From Ophioceras dolichostomum (Eukaryota; Ascomycota; Sordariomycetes; Magnaporthales; Ophioceraceae), in contig PYST01000048.1 of NCBI GenBank assembly GCA_003049485.1, forward strand, positions 68,096-132,095: a DNA stretch of 64,000 bases, read 5' to 3'. The position numbers were made by a program, and so were the translations under genes. The notes under the pieces are model-generated. The model did not search any database. It had not been told where the DNA came from and saw only the letters and a program-made list of their open reading frames with translations. Shown in pieces: positions 35,314 through 47,668 of this stretch (position 1 is its first letter; each line of letters opens with the position of its first letter).

Positions 35314-36498
35314 ATGGCTGAGGATCCCCGTGCTCTCCTCCAGAAGGTGGGCCCGCGCCTGCACCCCGCATCGCCGCCCCCTTTGCGCCGTTGCTAATCG
35401 AAGATCCCCTTCCAGGCAGACAAAGCGCTCGCCGCAGCCTCTGGTGGCTTTAGCTTCTTCGGCAGCCGGGAGGACAAATTTCAGAATGCCGCGGATCTCT
35501 ACCTTCAGGCCGCCAATGCCTTCAAGATGCAGAGGGCGGGTGAGTTGCTCGCGCTGGTCTGCCACGGGCCACGCGTTCTCAGTCTCGGATTCATCTCCGC
35601 CGGCATCTATCTGCTGACACGAGGGCTACAACGACAGATTTGGAGGCCGGCCAGACGTTCGAGAAAGCCGCCCAGGTGCAAACGAGTAAGCTGAACGAGC
35701 TTGACGATGCCGCGAACACCCACGTCGATGCCTTCAAAGCCTATCGAAAGGTCAGCCCAGAAGACGCCGCGCGATGTATTGAACTTGCCATCGCCCAATA
35801 CTGCAGGAAGGGCAACTTTCGCCGGGCCGCCTCGTATAAGGAACAGGTCGGCGAGCTCTTCGAGATCGATGTCGAGGACCTGAAGCGGGCCATGGCCAGC
35901 TACGAGGCCGCGGCGGGTTGGTATGAAGGCGACGGAGCTGCTGTGTACGTCATATCCGTCTCGCACAGACAACTCCGATATACCTGAGCAGTCGGGCCGG
36001 CGTGATCCTGGCCCCAATCATCTCATCGTCTCATCGCTTCCGTACTGGTTGGCTGACCGAGGTTGCGCATGTGTCGAGGACAGTCTCGCGAATAAGCTGT
36101 GGCTCAAGGTCGCGGACATCGCGGCTGTGGACAAAGACTACTTCAAGGCCATCGGCGCCTACGAGAAGGTGGCCGAGGCGTCTATTAGTAACAATCTGAT
36201 GAAGTACTCGGTCAAGGAGTATTTCTTCAAGGCCGGGCTCTGCCATCTTGCCACCGGGGATCTCATCTCCGCGAGGAGGGCGTTGGGGAAGTATGTCGAG
36301 ATGGACCCAACGTTCCAGAGTACGCGCGAGTACAAGCTCTTGGCCGATATCTGTGAGGCCGTCGAGGGCCAAGATCGCCAGAAGTTCGAGGACGACCTCG
36401 TGGCCTTCGACAAGTTGACCAAGCTGGACAAGTGGAAGACCACGGTATTGCTCAGGATCAAGGAGCAGATCGAGGAAGCCGACAACCAGTTTGCTTGA
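35314..36498 (+). CDS. SEC17: Alpha-SNAP, vesicular-fusion protein Sec17
   Basis: Four exons, 35314-35346 (33 nt), 35416-35539, 35638-35944, 36084-36498, 292 residues, the usual alpha-SNAP length. Sec17 recruits the ATPase Sec18/NSF to SNARE complexes so they can be taken apart after membrane fusion. Seen: MAEDPRALLQKADKALAAA, GGFSFFGSREDKFQNAADLY, the TPR-like helical repeats (QAANAFKMQRADLEAGQTF; NTHVDAFKAYRKVSPEDAAR; NFRRAASYKEQVGELFE), LANKLWLKVADIAA, YSVKEYFFKAGLCHLATGD, and the C-terminal FEDDLVAFDKLTKLDKWKTT followed by LLRIKEQIEE. The third acceptor was set at GGACAG/TCTCGCG because it restores the exact family spacing between YEGDGAA and LANKLW. The expected SNARE partner Vti1 is encoded 5 kb downstream. 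Confidence 0.96.
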
Positions 36499-37187
36499 AG
36501 GATTTCTACTTGCTCTCTGTATTCTCGGCTCCCTTTCATCTTCTTTCAACTGTGTCTTCTTCTTCCACTGCTTTTTCGGACTTCTTCCGCATCTCGACAT
36601 CTCGCGCCTCCAGTGGCGTTCTTTCAGTCCTTGTTGCCAGACACAGCACCTGATTCCCAAGAGCTCTTAGGTGAATCGCTATGTGGCCTGTGTCGGATCT
36701 CGCGCATATAGCCTGCTTCCCTCTGTTCTCCCTTCCCTGTTTATTGGCCGTGGACCACCACGCGACCTGAATAGACTTCGGGCATGGACACGTGCCCACT
36801 CTGAGTTACCTGCATCAAACATATTCGTTACCACAAGCCTCCACATGCTATGAAGTATCGCAATATTTGCCAAGAGAGGATTCGGCGGACTGTGTCGGTA
36901 GGCATCCGACCTACTTGGTAGACCATGCTGAACGAGGAGCCCGGTTCAGAACTCGGTCCACGCCCCACTTTCCCCGGACCCTGAGCTGGGAGAGCTGGAG
37001 CTGAGCTACCAGCCGGAAGCGGGGCATTATCGATAAGCGTTCTTGCCCACTGGAACTTTTTTCACCTTTGATTTTTTCTTTTCCCACTGCCACCTCAGCG
37101 ATTCTGCCCCTCCCTTCCGTTATGATCGTGCCCCATGCAGCGATGAAAAGTTAACACTCGACAGTTCTGCGTCGAACAACTACAAAT
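36499..37187. other. Intergenic region Sec17 to Rrp12
   Basis: Sec17 3' end (TC-rich 36535-36600) and Rrp12 promoter. No gene seen. Confidence 0.45.
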
Positions 37188-40100
37188 ATGGCGACCGCAT
37201 CCTTCTCGGACAAACTGGACAAGATCCGCGACCCTAACTTGGAAAGTCAGCGACAGGTATGTCTCCATATCACGCCAAAGATCTCCATGGTCCAGATTGG
37301 AATAGTTTGGCAATATGGCATGCAGATTGAGTTGGCTCCCATCACTGACCGAACATGATCCGTTGCTGTAGACTCGGGTCGTCCTCATAGCCATCGACGA
37401 GACACTTAAGGAGCAAGGTACCGAGCCAACACCCGCCGGATATTTTGCCGTCCTCCTGAGCCTCCTTGGGCGGGCATCGACTGGAGAGGCTATCCAGGAG
37501 GAGAGAGCGATTCCTCTCGTCTACCTCCTCGATCTCATCGCCCCTTTCGTGCCGCAACCCCTACTGCGCGCCAAATTCACGCCGATATTTACACATCTCG
37601 CATTGGCGCTCGGCCGAAATGACGCCCCCGCCCCTCTACTCCGCCCTTCCATCGGCTGCCTGGAAACTCTGCTGCTTGCTCAGGACTCGGCATCATGGGG
37701 CCTCACAGCCGTCCAGATTGGGCCCCGTCGAGCCGTTGCTGGGTTGCTGAACTTGGCGCTAGACCACCGCCCGAAGATCCGGAAGCGCGCCCAAGACGCC
37801 CTGAGACAAATCCTCAGGCATCCCCCGCCAAGCCCATCTTTGGACCATCCGGCGGCGGATATGTGCGCCGAAACGGCCATGAAGAGTTTGGCGCAAAAGG
37901 CCGCGCTGTCGGCAGGCAGGAAAGGTGCAAGCCAGGGGAGCCATGATCCCGAAATGATCCATGCCCTCCAGCTTATCCGCACAGTGGCCTCGGCAAGCGG
38001 TGGGTGGCCGAGCAAGAAGATTGAGCCACTGTGTGAGCTTCTCTTGGGAATCGCCCGGACCGGCAACTCGCATCTTACAATGTCGGTGTTCGAGGTCTTC
38101 GAGATGATGTTCGAGGGCATGGCTGAGGATGTCGCACGGTCCAAGATGCCGCGCCTGCTGGACATCATATCCGAACTGCACCCTGCTGCCAATGACACGC
38201 AGCTGCTTCCACCCTGGATCGCCATCCTGTCAAGGGCATACGACGTCTCCGCCCAGATGGAGCCGATGGAAACATTCCAGGGGCTTCCTGAAGTGTTTGC
38301 TTCTATTGCAGAGTACATGGACTCGCCATCGGAGAACATTCGGATTTCGGCCTCGGAGTGTTTGGTGTCGTTCCTTGCAAACTGCGTGCCGGCCGAGGTG
38401 CTGTTGGAGCCGTCGATTTTCGACGAGAAGGTGCTTGAGAGGCTGGTTGAGACGGTCCAAGGCCTCCTCAGCGTGAAGTACCAGGCAGCCTGGCCACAGA
38501 CATTCAATATCCTGGGGGCCATGTTTGATGCCCTGAGGTGGAGGTCAGATCCCATACTCGCCGACGCCGTCAGGATTGTCGGGGGGGTGCGGGGGGACCC
38601 ATCCTTCTCTGGGAAGAAGGAGGCGGACGAGCTTCTGGGCAAGGCCATCCGGGCGATGGGTCCAGCAGCCGTCCTAGCTGTACTGCCGCTGAACCTCGTG
38701 CAGCCGGCTGACGGGCAACCAGGGCGTGTCTGGTTACTGCCGCTCCTCCGCGACTACACGGCCAATACCAACCTCTCGCACTTTAGGACGGAATTCTTGC
38801 CCTTATCAGAGATCATGTTCCAGCGGGTCCTCGACAACGGCAATGCCGAGAAGACCACGACGGTCAAGATCTACGAAACTGTCGTTCAGCAGATTTGGTC
38901 AATCCTGCCAGGCTATTGCGATCTCCCCCTGGATTTGACCGAATCTTTCGACGAATCTTTCGCCGAGCAGCTCGCCAACCTGCTTTATCAGCAGGTCGAC
39001 CTGCGGCTGGATATCTGCCGGGCCCTCCGATCTCTCGTTGAGTCGAACCAGGCCATCGCGTCGACAGAAGATGGGGACGACGACATGGTACTGCAGAGCC
39101 GAGTCTCAAAGCAGCAAGCTGCTCAGAACCTTGAATTCCTGGGCACTTTTGCGAGCAAGCTTCTGGCCGTCCTATTCAACGTTTACAGCCAGACGCTTCC
39201 TCAATCTCGTGGCCCGATCTTGCAGACTGTCAACGCATTCTTGAGCATCACGCCGCCAGCGGAGCTGGGTGAGACCTTTGACCGACTCTGCCAGATGCTG
39301 GCCTCGGCGCTTGACGAGGGCGCGGCCGCGTCGCAACAGCCGGGCGCCAAGACCTCGAAGGCTAACGGCCAACTGCCCTCGACATCACACATTTTCATGG
39401 ACCTCGTCGTCACCATGTCCATATACCTTCCTAGGGAAAGCTTTGCAGCCCTGTTTACCATCGCCTCCGTGGTCATTTTCAAGGAGGATGATCCGCAGTT
39501 GCAAAAGAAGGCCTACAAGCTCATCCCACGCCTGGCGGAGTCATCGACTGGAAAGGCCGCACTGGCTGATCGCCATCAGGAACTGCAGACGCTCATCTTG
39601 ACGAGTGCAGACAAGGCGTCAGCCCCTGCTAGGCGGGAGCGCCTCGCAGCCATCGCCGCCCTCCTCCCCTCCATTCCAGCCAGTTCGCTACATTTCATCC
39701 CCTCGGTTGTGCCGGAGGTCATCGTTGCGTGCAAGGAACATAATGAGCGGGCGAGGAACGCGGCATTCGACCTGCTCGTCCTCATGGGCCACCGAATGTT
39801 ATCCGAGAAGGGCGTCTTGATCGACAACAGCAAGGTACCCCATATGGGAGAGGATGCCCCCGCGGTCACCGCAAGTATCGAGGAGTTCTTCACAATTCTC
39901 GGCGCTGGACTCGCCAGCCACGCACCCTATGTCATGTCGGCATCGGTCACCGCTATCACCCGGGTGCTTTTTGAGTTTCACGACTTAGTCACATCTGAGA
40001 CGCTAGAGGACATCGTCAACACGGTGGAGCTCTTCTTGACATCCAACAACAGGGAACTGGTGAAGAGCATTATGGGCTTCATCAAGGTATGCGTCACGGG

Positions 40101-41079
40101 TCTTCCAGTAGCAATGATGGCGCCTCGCCTCGCGTCGCTTGTTCCTGGCATCATGGCCGCCAGCCATGAGCACAAAGGCCATTTCCGGTCAAGGGTTAAG
40201 CATATACTCGAACGAATGGTCCGGCGGTTTGGGTTCGAGGCTGTCAACAAGCACTGCCCAGAAGAGGACCGGAAATTGATCAACAGCATACGCAAGTCCA
40301 AGGAGCGCAGCAAGAAGAAGAAGGAAGCAGCGAGGGATGACGACGGCGAGGCAGACGAGGACCGAGATCACCGGGCTCGCCGCCGGAACCAGTTCGAGAG
40401 CGAGTATGACCATGCGCTGTTCGACAGCGACGACACCCAATCCGGAGACTCCGACGGTTCGGATGACGAGCCATCGGCTGGGCTCGCCGGGAAGGGCCGT
40501 CACAAAGGCGGCAAGACGTACATCGTTGAGGACGAGGATGAACCGCTAGATCTCCTCGGCCGTGGTGCTCTCGCTAAGATCTCGTCGTCAAAGCCGACGC
40601 GTGTTCGCCAGACAACGAAGTCAAAGGCAAAGGTGAACGAGGATGGAAAGCTCGTCCTAGGACAGGACGAGGACGAGGACGGCGAGGGCAAGATGGAGTT
40701 CGAAGTCGCGGCTGAGGCCGAGTTGGAAGGAGGCGGAGTAGGAGCCTATGTCGCGGCATTGAAGGGCCGAGATGTTCCCAAGAAGGGCTTGCGGGGGAAG
40801 CTTAAGTGGTCCAACAAACGAAGCCAAGACGACGATGACAATGATGATGACGACGGTGACGAGGTAATGGGGACCCCTGCTGCCTCTGCTATCCCCTCCC
40901 AAGCCAAAAACATGAGCTTCAGTCGTTCAGGAGGAGGTCGTGCCGGCCGCAGAGGAGCAGGCCACAAATTCGGCAAAGGGAGTATATCGGCAGGGCGGCG
41001 GGGTTTGGGAGAAGGTAGACGGCGAGGATCGGCCGTCCAAGTTGGGGTGGGCAAGTCACCGAGAAAGGCCAAGAGGTAG
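37188..41079 (+). CDS. RRP12: Ribosome biogenesis protein Rrp12 (NUC173 domain)
   Basis: Two exons, 37188-37256 and 37372-41079, 1258 residues. Exon 1 codes for MATASFSDKLDKIRDPNLES plus QRQ, which joins TRVVLIAIDETLKEQ. The protein is a HEAT-repeat-like helical solenoid that helps export and mature both ribosomal subunits in yeast and binds Ran/Gsp1. The NUC173 core is seen in the first half (LSVKYQAAWPQTFNILGAMF, MSVFEVFEMMFEGM), and FRSRVKHILERMVRRFG near 890 marks the end of the solenoid. The last 300 residues are disordered and highly charged, with KERSKKKKEAARDDDG, acidic runs (DDDDNDDDDGDE) and an Arg/Gly-rich basic tail (GRAGRRGAGHKFG) that fits nucleolar localisation. No frameshifts are seen across 3.7 kb. 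Confidence 0.94.
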
Positions 41080-41375
41080 CTGGTACGTATCCCGACCAGC
41101 GCCCGCCCTTTGATGAGTTTCACAGGTCGAATGCATGATGCAGGGCAGCGTCGATTATACCCTACGATAGAACGCACACGAAATAGAATACATACGCCGT
41201 CATACGAGTGTAATCAGTGAGGCTTAGGTATAGCGCCGGAAGTGAATAAGCTGCGGATACCAAGTACATACATGTAACACCAGACGATAACGGGACAAGC
41301 AAGACAAAATGCCAACCGGCCAAACTAAGCAGGCAACCCCAGACTCCGTCTTCACAAGGGACAATCCCGCCCTGT

Positions 41376-42246
41376 TCACCTGAACCTGCTGAAGATGACG
41401 GCGAGGATGAGCAAAACTAGGATAGTGATGATAGCGATGGTAATTACCCGATTCGTAGCCATCCTAAAAGCGCAGTAGCGTCAGTGACAAATAACTCACG
41501 ACGAGGGTCCAGGGGTATGCGGAGTTGGAATTTTGGGGGTACAGTACCTACGGGCCATGCCCCTCAGAGTCTTGACACTCCGATCGACATAGGTCTCACT
41601 TTGTACCAGCACATCAGAGGTGTGCTGAATCTGGGCTCTCTGATGGGCGAGGTCGCGCAGGGTGCCAGCGCCGATCGCTTCGGTCTCGAGGGCAAGGGCG
41701 TGGCTGTCCTTGAGACGGCGGGAGCTCCGGTCCAGCCGGTCGGTGCCAGCAAGCAGCTGCTCCCGCTGCTCCAGCTGGGCATCCGTCGCCGGGTTGTCGG
41801 AATATCGATTGCCGAAGAGGGCAGAACGGTCGTCCGCCAGAGACCGCAGCTTCCGCTTGTAGCCGTCGACGTCTGTCTCGTAGTTCCGAAACCGCTGGTT
41901 CACGCTTGCGCGAGTCGACGATGGGATGTTCTTCTGCTTCTCCAGCCGCATTTGGCCCAGCTGGATTCGTTCGGGACAGTCATGTTAGTGCGCAGTGACC
42001 AGGGAGAAGCGCAGGCGTGCAGGTAAGCAGGCACGCAGGCACGGAAGCAGGCAGCGGACTAACCAGCTCGTCCGCCTCCTCGAGAGCACGCTCGGCTTGG
42101 CTTATTGCGGCTTTGCGAGGCTCTCCGGTCAACTCCGGAATCTGGTCCAACTTCTGAGAAAGGTCGGCCTGGACGAGCTTCAACTCGGCCTCGTAGCTGC
42201 TGAACAGCTCCGAGCCCGCATCGGTATCGAGGGGGTTGCTGGCCAT
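41376..42246 (-). CDS. VTI1: Qb-SNARE Vti1
   Basis: Exons in transcript order are 42064-42246, 41548-41960 and 41376-41463, 227 residues. Vti1 is a Qb-SNARE of Golgi-to-endosome/vacuole and vacuole fusion routes. The N-terminal three-helix Habc domain begins SSYEAELKLVQADLSQKLDQ. The SNARE motif lies in TLRDLAHQRAQIQHTSDVLV through VDRSVKTLRGMARR. The C-terminal anchor comes from the last exon (MATNRVITIAIITILVLLIL, then AVIFSRFR), as a tail-anchored protein. The second donor was placed at GTACTG (phase 2) because only this joins GMARR to MATNRV. The stop was found by this splice; the unspliced frame would end in unrelated residues. Confidence 0.95.
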
Positions 42247-43726
42247 GGTGGCGATGGGTATGGACAACGCGGAAGAAGCGGATATGGAAACGGATGTCGG
42301 CAGTGTGACGATCGAGAGTCACACCTTCAGGCGGTGGTGGTCGAAGGGGAGAGACGGGCCCTTTAGTCGTAATTCGTAGTCGATAGCAAACGTTCGTGCA
42401 AGCGCTCGAGTGTTGAAATCGGAGGATAAACGACGAAAAAATTGATGATCACTGAGGAGAACCGAGCAGGAAGTACATACGCAGAAGATGGGGTCACGGA
42501 TGGTGGTCACCAATCTGTCGCACTGGACAATGGCACAGACACCTTGATTCGCAAGCCCCTGCGCCAAGCAAAACACGTCACATGACAGTGCTTGCCACAT
42601 CTAATCACGTGCTCCGGCACGGGCGGACCAGCCAAACCACGAAGTACTTATTCGTGATTCGTGCGTCGCGAGAATTTTTGCTTTCTTCTTTTCTCTCTCA
42701 AAGTTGATTTCCCCGGATTAGCAGAATTATAGGCCCGCGGTTTCCTACACAGCAATGGACCTCGGGTTGTATTAGCCGGGTAGATTAAGACTGATCATTT
42801 TCAGGACGGTGCTTTCAAGAATTGGATACTTGCGGTAGTCTCTTCGACGAACCCTTGAGTATGCGATCCCGTTGAGCTTCGACAACCACCTCCCTCGACC
42901 ACCCCTTGCCCTTTTCCCCCCCTTGACCCTTCCCAGATGCCCAACTCTATCCGACCTAGTTGATTATCCTTCTCCCTATGGAGGTCAGTAGCAAAAATGG
43001 AGGAAAAGTACAGAGGGACGCTGGTCTGACTGTGACCAACACTACCTCACAAGTGAAACAACGCCTCCCCAGTACTTAACAAAGGAACTCACCTTGAGTG
43101 CGAAAGACGTATTGTAGCGGGATCAGCGAGGGTATGGCCTGACAGGATGCAGTAGACGGGAGTTACAGCACCGCAAACATATCGTGTACGGATTCTGGCT
43201 CCCACCCTACCAGTTGTGGAGGTGCAACTATGGACTGCTTGGCGACACGGAGGCGAGGAAGTCGCTTTCCATCTGCGTGTCTGGTGTGTTCGGGAATTTG
43301 AGTGCAGCACCAACCAACGTAAAACCACGGCCTGGAACTGAAGAGTCAATGCGCAGAAGACCATGCAAGGGCATGCATCATCTACCTCCAGCCAACCAAC
43401 CATTGATCACTGGCAGTTTCACCTCGCCTACCTCTCGCGCGACTTGGGAAGGTTGTGTTTGAGTGTCTTGTTTTGAGTGTGTCTTTCGTAACCAAGACGT
43501 TCAGGACCTATCTCCATACCTAGGTATTCGCAAGGCTCTCAATATTTTAAGCACGCTATTGTGAGACACAGCAGAATTGAACCCATCTGTTCTTGATTCT
43601 CGAGGTGTGGTGTTTGCCTTACCATTATCCATCCTCATTTAGCTGGTAACCTGTAGGAACCTAACAGGCCACCTAGCTTACCAGAGCGACCAAGTTATTT
43701 CACTCTCAACTGCTCATCTCCTAGCA
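42247..43726. other. Divergent intergenic region Vti1 / FAD oxidoreductase
   Basis: 1.48 kb between start codons. Only short frames occur (for example 43089-43403 on the minus strand and 43184-43462 on the plus strand, overlapping), without family signatures. A TACCTAGGTA palindrome is at about 43517-43526. No RNA gene recognised. Confidence 0.45.
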
Positions 43727-45527
43727 ATGTCGAGTCAACAAAGGTAAGTTGAATGGTTCGGGTTTCCAGGCCACTACGACACTCATAATGTGAATGTTGG
43801 GCATGCTTCCCTTGCTAACGTCCCTTCAGGATGAAAGTGGCCATCGTCGGGAGCGGCTCGGCTGGTATTGCTGCGCTCTGGGCCTTGAAGGGAACCGGCC
43901 ATGATGTCTTTCTCTACGAAGCGGCCGGCCGTCTTGGCGGCCACACCAATACGGTTCCCTGGAAGTCCGGGAAGGATACCACGATGGTGGACACCGGGTT
44001 CATTGTCATGAACGCGGCGACGTACCGTCCGTCCTCTTTCCCCTATCCTGGCAGAGAAGCAGACGGCCCCAACGAGCCCCTAACCCTTAAGGGCCTGCCG
44101 ACCGAGGTGCTGACCGAAAGTCTCCACAGCCAACTTCATCAGCTTCCTCAAGGAGATTGGAGTTCCATTTGTCCCTACGCTGATGACTTTCGGTGTGTCA
44201 CGGGACCATGGCCTTTTCGAATGGGCTGGAACGAGCATTGGAGCCGTCTTCTGCCAAATGCGGAACCTCTTCTCTCCTCGCATGTGGCGGATGATCTTCG
44301 ACATTGTTCGATTCAACCAGTTTGCGCTTGACCTCTTGCGAGAGGACATGTCCCGACGTGGGGCTTCCTCCTCTTTCGGAACGGAGGAGTCCGTCGGCAG
44401 CTATCTCGAGCGGGAAGGATACTCTGATGGATTTCGTGACGATTACCTGATCCCAATGACCGCTGCAGTCTGGAGCACAAGCCCGGACAAGTGCACCTTG
44501 GAATTTCCCGCCGTCACACTCGTGAGATTCCTGTAGGCCGATACCCCCGCCTCTTCTCCCCTTAGCCATTTCAAGTCACAATGATTCGGTCTCGACCAAG
44601 CCTGGCTGACACACCCGAGTGCGAGTTACACACAGTTGGAACCACCATCTTCTGTCCACCGTTGCCAAGCGACCCGACTGGCTCACGATACCGGTTGGCT
44701 CCAAATCCTACATCGACGCCGTGATCAAGGACTGTTCTCCCAGCCACATATTCCTCAACACGCCGGTCAACTCGCTGTCCAACGACCGAGATGGTCGTGT
44801 ACGCCTCCGACTCGAGAACGGCAGATCGGAATTGTACGACCACGTCATCCTCGCCACTCATGGAGACCAGGCGTACTCTATTATCAGAGAATCTGCGACA
44901 GATGCTGAGGAGGCGATCATGTCCTGCTTCCAAACTTCCCGAAACACGGCGGTTCTGCACTCGGATCTCTCGCTGATGCCCGTCTTGCGCAAGGCGTGGT
45001 CCAGCTGGAACTACCTAACTCTGTCGTCGCCCGAGACTGGCAAGACCAATATCGATCAGGTCTCGCTCACGTACAACATGAACATCCTGCAGCACATCCC
45101 CCGTTCCACATTCGGCGATGTGTTGGTAACGCTCAACCCTCTGCACGAGCCGGATCCTGCGACCGTCCAAGGCCGCTACGATTACGCCCACCCCTTATAC
45201 ACCCCGGCCGCCGTCAGGGCCCAGGGCCGCCTCTCCCGCATTCAGAACACGCGGGGTATCAGCTATGCAGGTGCCTGGACCAAGTATGGCTTCCACGAGG
45301 ACGGATTCAGCAGCGGCTTACGAGTGGCGATGGATCATCTGGGTGCCAAGCTGCCTTTCGAGTTCAGGGACTCGACTCTCAGCCGAGGGAGGCATCCGAT
45401 CCTGGGGATTCAGGATTGGCTGCTCAGGGTGGTGGTCCTCGTGATACAGGTATGCCTCATCGATGTTGTCGGTAGGGCAGCACGATTGCGGGTGATGAAA
45501 ACGGGGCCTGTTAAACCCCAGCACTAG
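43727..45527 (+). CDS. FAD-dependent amine-oxidase-like oxidoreductase (COG2907-type)
   Basis: Four exons, 43727-43743 (17 nt), 43830-44026, 44130-44532, 44636-45527, 502 residues. A Rossmann FAD-binding motif opens the protein (VAIVGSGSAGIAALWALKG), followed by the second-strand Glu in LYEAAGRLGGHTNT and VDTGFIVMNAATYPN. The middle holds FLKEIGVPFVPTLMTFGVSR, DDYLIPMTAAVWSTSP and IPVGSKSYIDAV; the C-terminal FAD contact region is NTRGISYAGAWTKYGFHEDG. This matches the predicted NAD/FAD oxidoreductases of the COG2907 type, relatives of protoporphyrinogen/amine oxidases whose substrate is unknown; in bacteria they often sit next to cyclopropane-fatty-acid synthase. No such partner is seen here. 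The tail (LLRVVVLVIQVCLIDVVGRA) is hydrophobic and may touch a membrane. Exon 2 uses a GTCCGT donor. Confidence 0.85.
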
Positions 45528-45889
45528 TACTCGTACATAGTTAGAAAACCAAAACCGTAGTGCCCTCGAGTTTGTCCAGCCATCTCCCCAACCGTCCTAT
45601 CCGCAGGATGAATTGGGGAGGAGTTCGATGGGAGGGAATTGCGGGCTGGTTTCCATGGCATGTCTAAATTCTTAAGTAGTGTGTTAAGGTCCCCCCACCC
45701 CTGAGGCACGCAGGGGCCAGGTATTTTATCGATAAGCCCAGATCAGATATTTGACTGGCGGACGAGCTGATGGAGCACACTTATCCGCCAGCAAGTTGTC
45801 AGGCCATTCATTGAGAGAGTTTCTCGCGTTTGAATTCCAAGCCACCAACGTCAGGTCGAGCTCCATCGGACTACCGACCGAATGCAAAT
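45528..45889. other. Intergenic region FAD oxidoreductase to Cox11
   Basis: 362 bp with the 3' end of the oxidoreductase and the Cox11 promoter. No gene seen. Confidence 0.45.
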
Positions 45890-46932
45890 ATGACCTCCTC
45901 GATCACCTCGTGGGCCGGGCGGCTCACCCAGGGCGGCTCACCGAGGCTGCTCTCGTGCTCGCTTTGCCGGCACATCTGGCGACAGCAGTCCATCCGCCGA
46001 CCATTACAAACATGCAGGACAACTCGCCGTCTGTCAGCCGGTCCGACTAGGAGTTCGCAAGGTAGTTCCACCCCAAACATGGAGCAAGTGCGCGCCGTGT
46101 ACAAGCAGAGGAACCGAACAACAATGTACGTCGCAGCGACTGGGCGACTTCGGGTTGTCCGTCGCCGCTTGGCTATTTCGGCTCCACCGGCCACCCGCTG
46201 ATATTGGACCTGTAGGCTCTACACACTGAGCATAATCCTGGGGACTATCGCTTTCTCATACGGCTCAGTCCCTATGTACAAAATGGTAAATTCCCAGCTG
46301 TCTTAAGCTCGGCTATGGAGGAACAGGGGGCTGACGTTGCCATTCTGGCTTTCAGATATGCCAAACGACGGGCTGGGGCGGCCAACCCGTGCGAGCGTCC
46401 GGCCACGGTGGCGCCAGTGGAGACGGAAATATCGCGGACAGGCTGCAGCCGGTGACAGACGCCAAAAGGATACGGGTCACGTTCAATGCCTCCGTTTCCG
46501 CCGTCCTGCCATGGAAGTTCATCCCGCAGCAGCGTGAAGTGAGGGTCCTCCCCGGCGAGACTGCCCTTGCGTTCTACACAGCGGTCAACAACAGTGATAC
46601 CGACATCATCGGGGTGGCCACCTATAGCGTGACCCCGGCACAGGTGGCGCCATATTTCAGCAAGATCCAATGCTTCTGCTTTGAGGAGCAGAGGCTGAAC
46701 GCCGGCGAAACGGTGGACATGCCCGTCTTTTTCTACCTCGACCCGGACATGTTAAATGACCTCAATATGAAGGGTATCGAGACGGTAACGCTGTCATACA
46801 CGTTCTTCAGTAAGTTGAGCCGTTTGTCCCGACTCACGCAGACCAACGGCCAGTTTAGGCTTTGCTGACGATAACTCAGAGGCAAGATACGACGATAATG
46901 GGACTATAAAGGGCTACACACCCGCAAGCTAA
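45890..46932 (+). CDS. COX11: Cytochrome c oxidase copper chaperone Cox11
   Basis: Four exons, 45890-46125, 46216-46285, 46356-46809, 46880-46932, 270 residues. Cox11 is anchored in the mitochondrial inner membrane and delivers copper to the CuB site of Cox1. An Arg/Ser-rich N-terminus (SCSLCRHIWRQQSIRRPL) acts as presequence. One transmembrane helix near residues 80-98 (LYTLSIILGTIAFSYGSVP) is built across intron 1, and ICQTTGWGG follows at the exon 2/3 border. The intermembrane-space beta domain contains WKFIPQQREVRVLPGETALA, FYTAVNNS, and the copper-binding CFCFEEQRL (Cys208 and Cys210). It closes with VDMPVFFYLDP and LSYTFFKA. Exon 3 also carries a non-conserved insert (ASGHGGASGDGNIA). 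It lies 362 bp behind the FAD oxidoreductase, same strand. Confidence 0.95.
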
Positions 46933-47668
46933 ACTTGCTACGCGATAGGGGGCTTCGAGGTCATGCCTCCGACCACCACTTGTACCAATCCAAATATAAC
47001 GTCCTCGGACTCAGCATCTGCATCCCTATCGCGAACTTGTATGGTGCTCTCGGCTTGTAACGATGCTGTTGTTGATTTAAAGAACACCACTCTCCCGTTT
47101 TTGGGAGCATTGAGATACACGGCACACCTGGGCTGGAAAATAAGCGAGCTCGGCTGTAAGATGGACCTGTTGTATATTGTAAAAGTAGAGGTAGATGTCT
47201 CCGTTGTGATCAATTTCGACTTGAAGTTGGGATCTTTAAGGTGGCCTTGCGCGGGGCCGAGAGCTTTGACAGGTGATTGAGAGCTCAAAATTGGTGGGGG
47301 GCGAGCTCCGAACAGGGGGCCGTGCAGCTGCCTGCATCACGGCATGACAATCCCAGCAGTTGAGCTGGCAACACCACCCAGCTTCGATTTTCAGCGGTTG
47401 TGGCGTGCATATAAGCTTCCTGGCCATCGTGCGGTAATTAAGATCGCGTGGTCACGACTTACATCGAACGGATACGACAGCCGGCTTGTGCACTAGGTAA
47501 TGCGTCGAGGATTTGGTGATTTAAGCTACTTGGAAGAGAAGTTCTCCACTAGATCTACCGGTCTCGGGAACTGCCTGCCACTACGCTACTGATGATCGGT
47601 TCACCCGCAACGACTTGTCCACGCACTTCGACGGCCGCCATCACTGGACATGTCTTGACACCGGTAGC
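46933..47668. other. Intergenic region Cox11 to Rav1
   Basis: 736 bp with open frames of about 105-116 residues on both strands at 46938-47288 that mirror each other and match no family. Otherwise Cox11 3' end and Rav1 promoter. Confidence 0.45.

Noticed and set aside
37680..38648. 322-residue open frame antisense to Rrp12
   Set aside because: Mirrors the conserved Rrp12 coding frame; no family signature. A GC-rich third-position shadow.
46938..47288. Paired frames of about 105-116 residues behind Cox11
   Set aside because: They mirror each other on opposite strands and match nothing known; likely 3' flank of Cox11.
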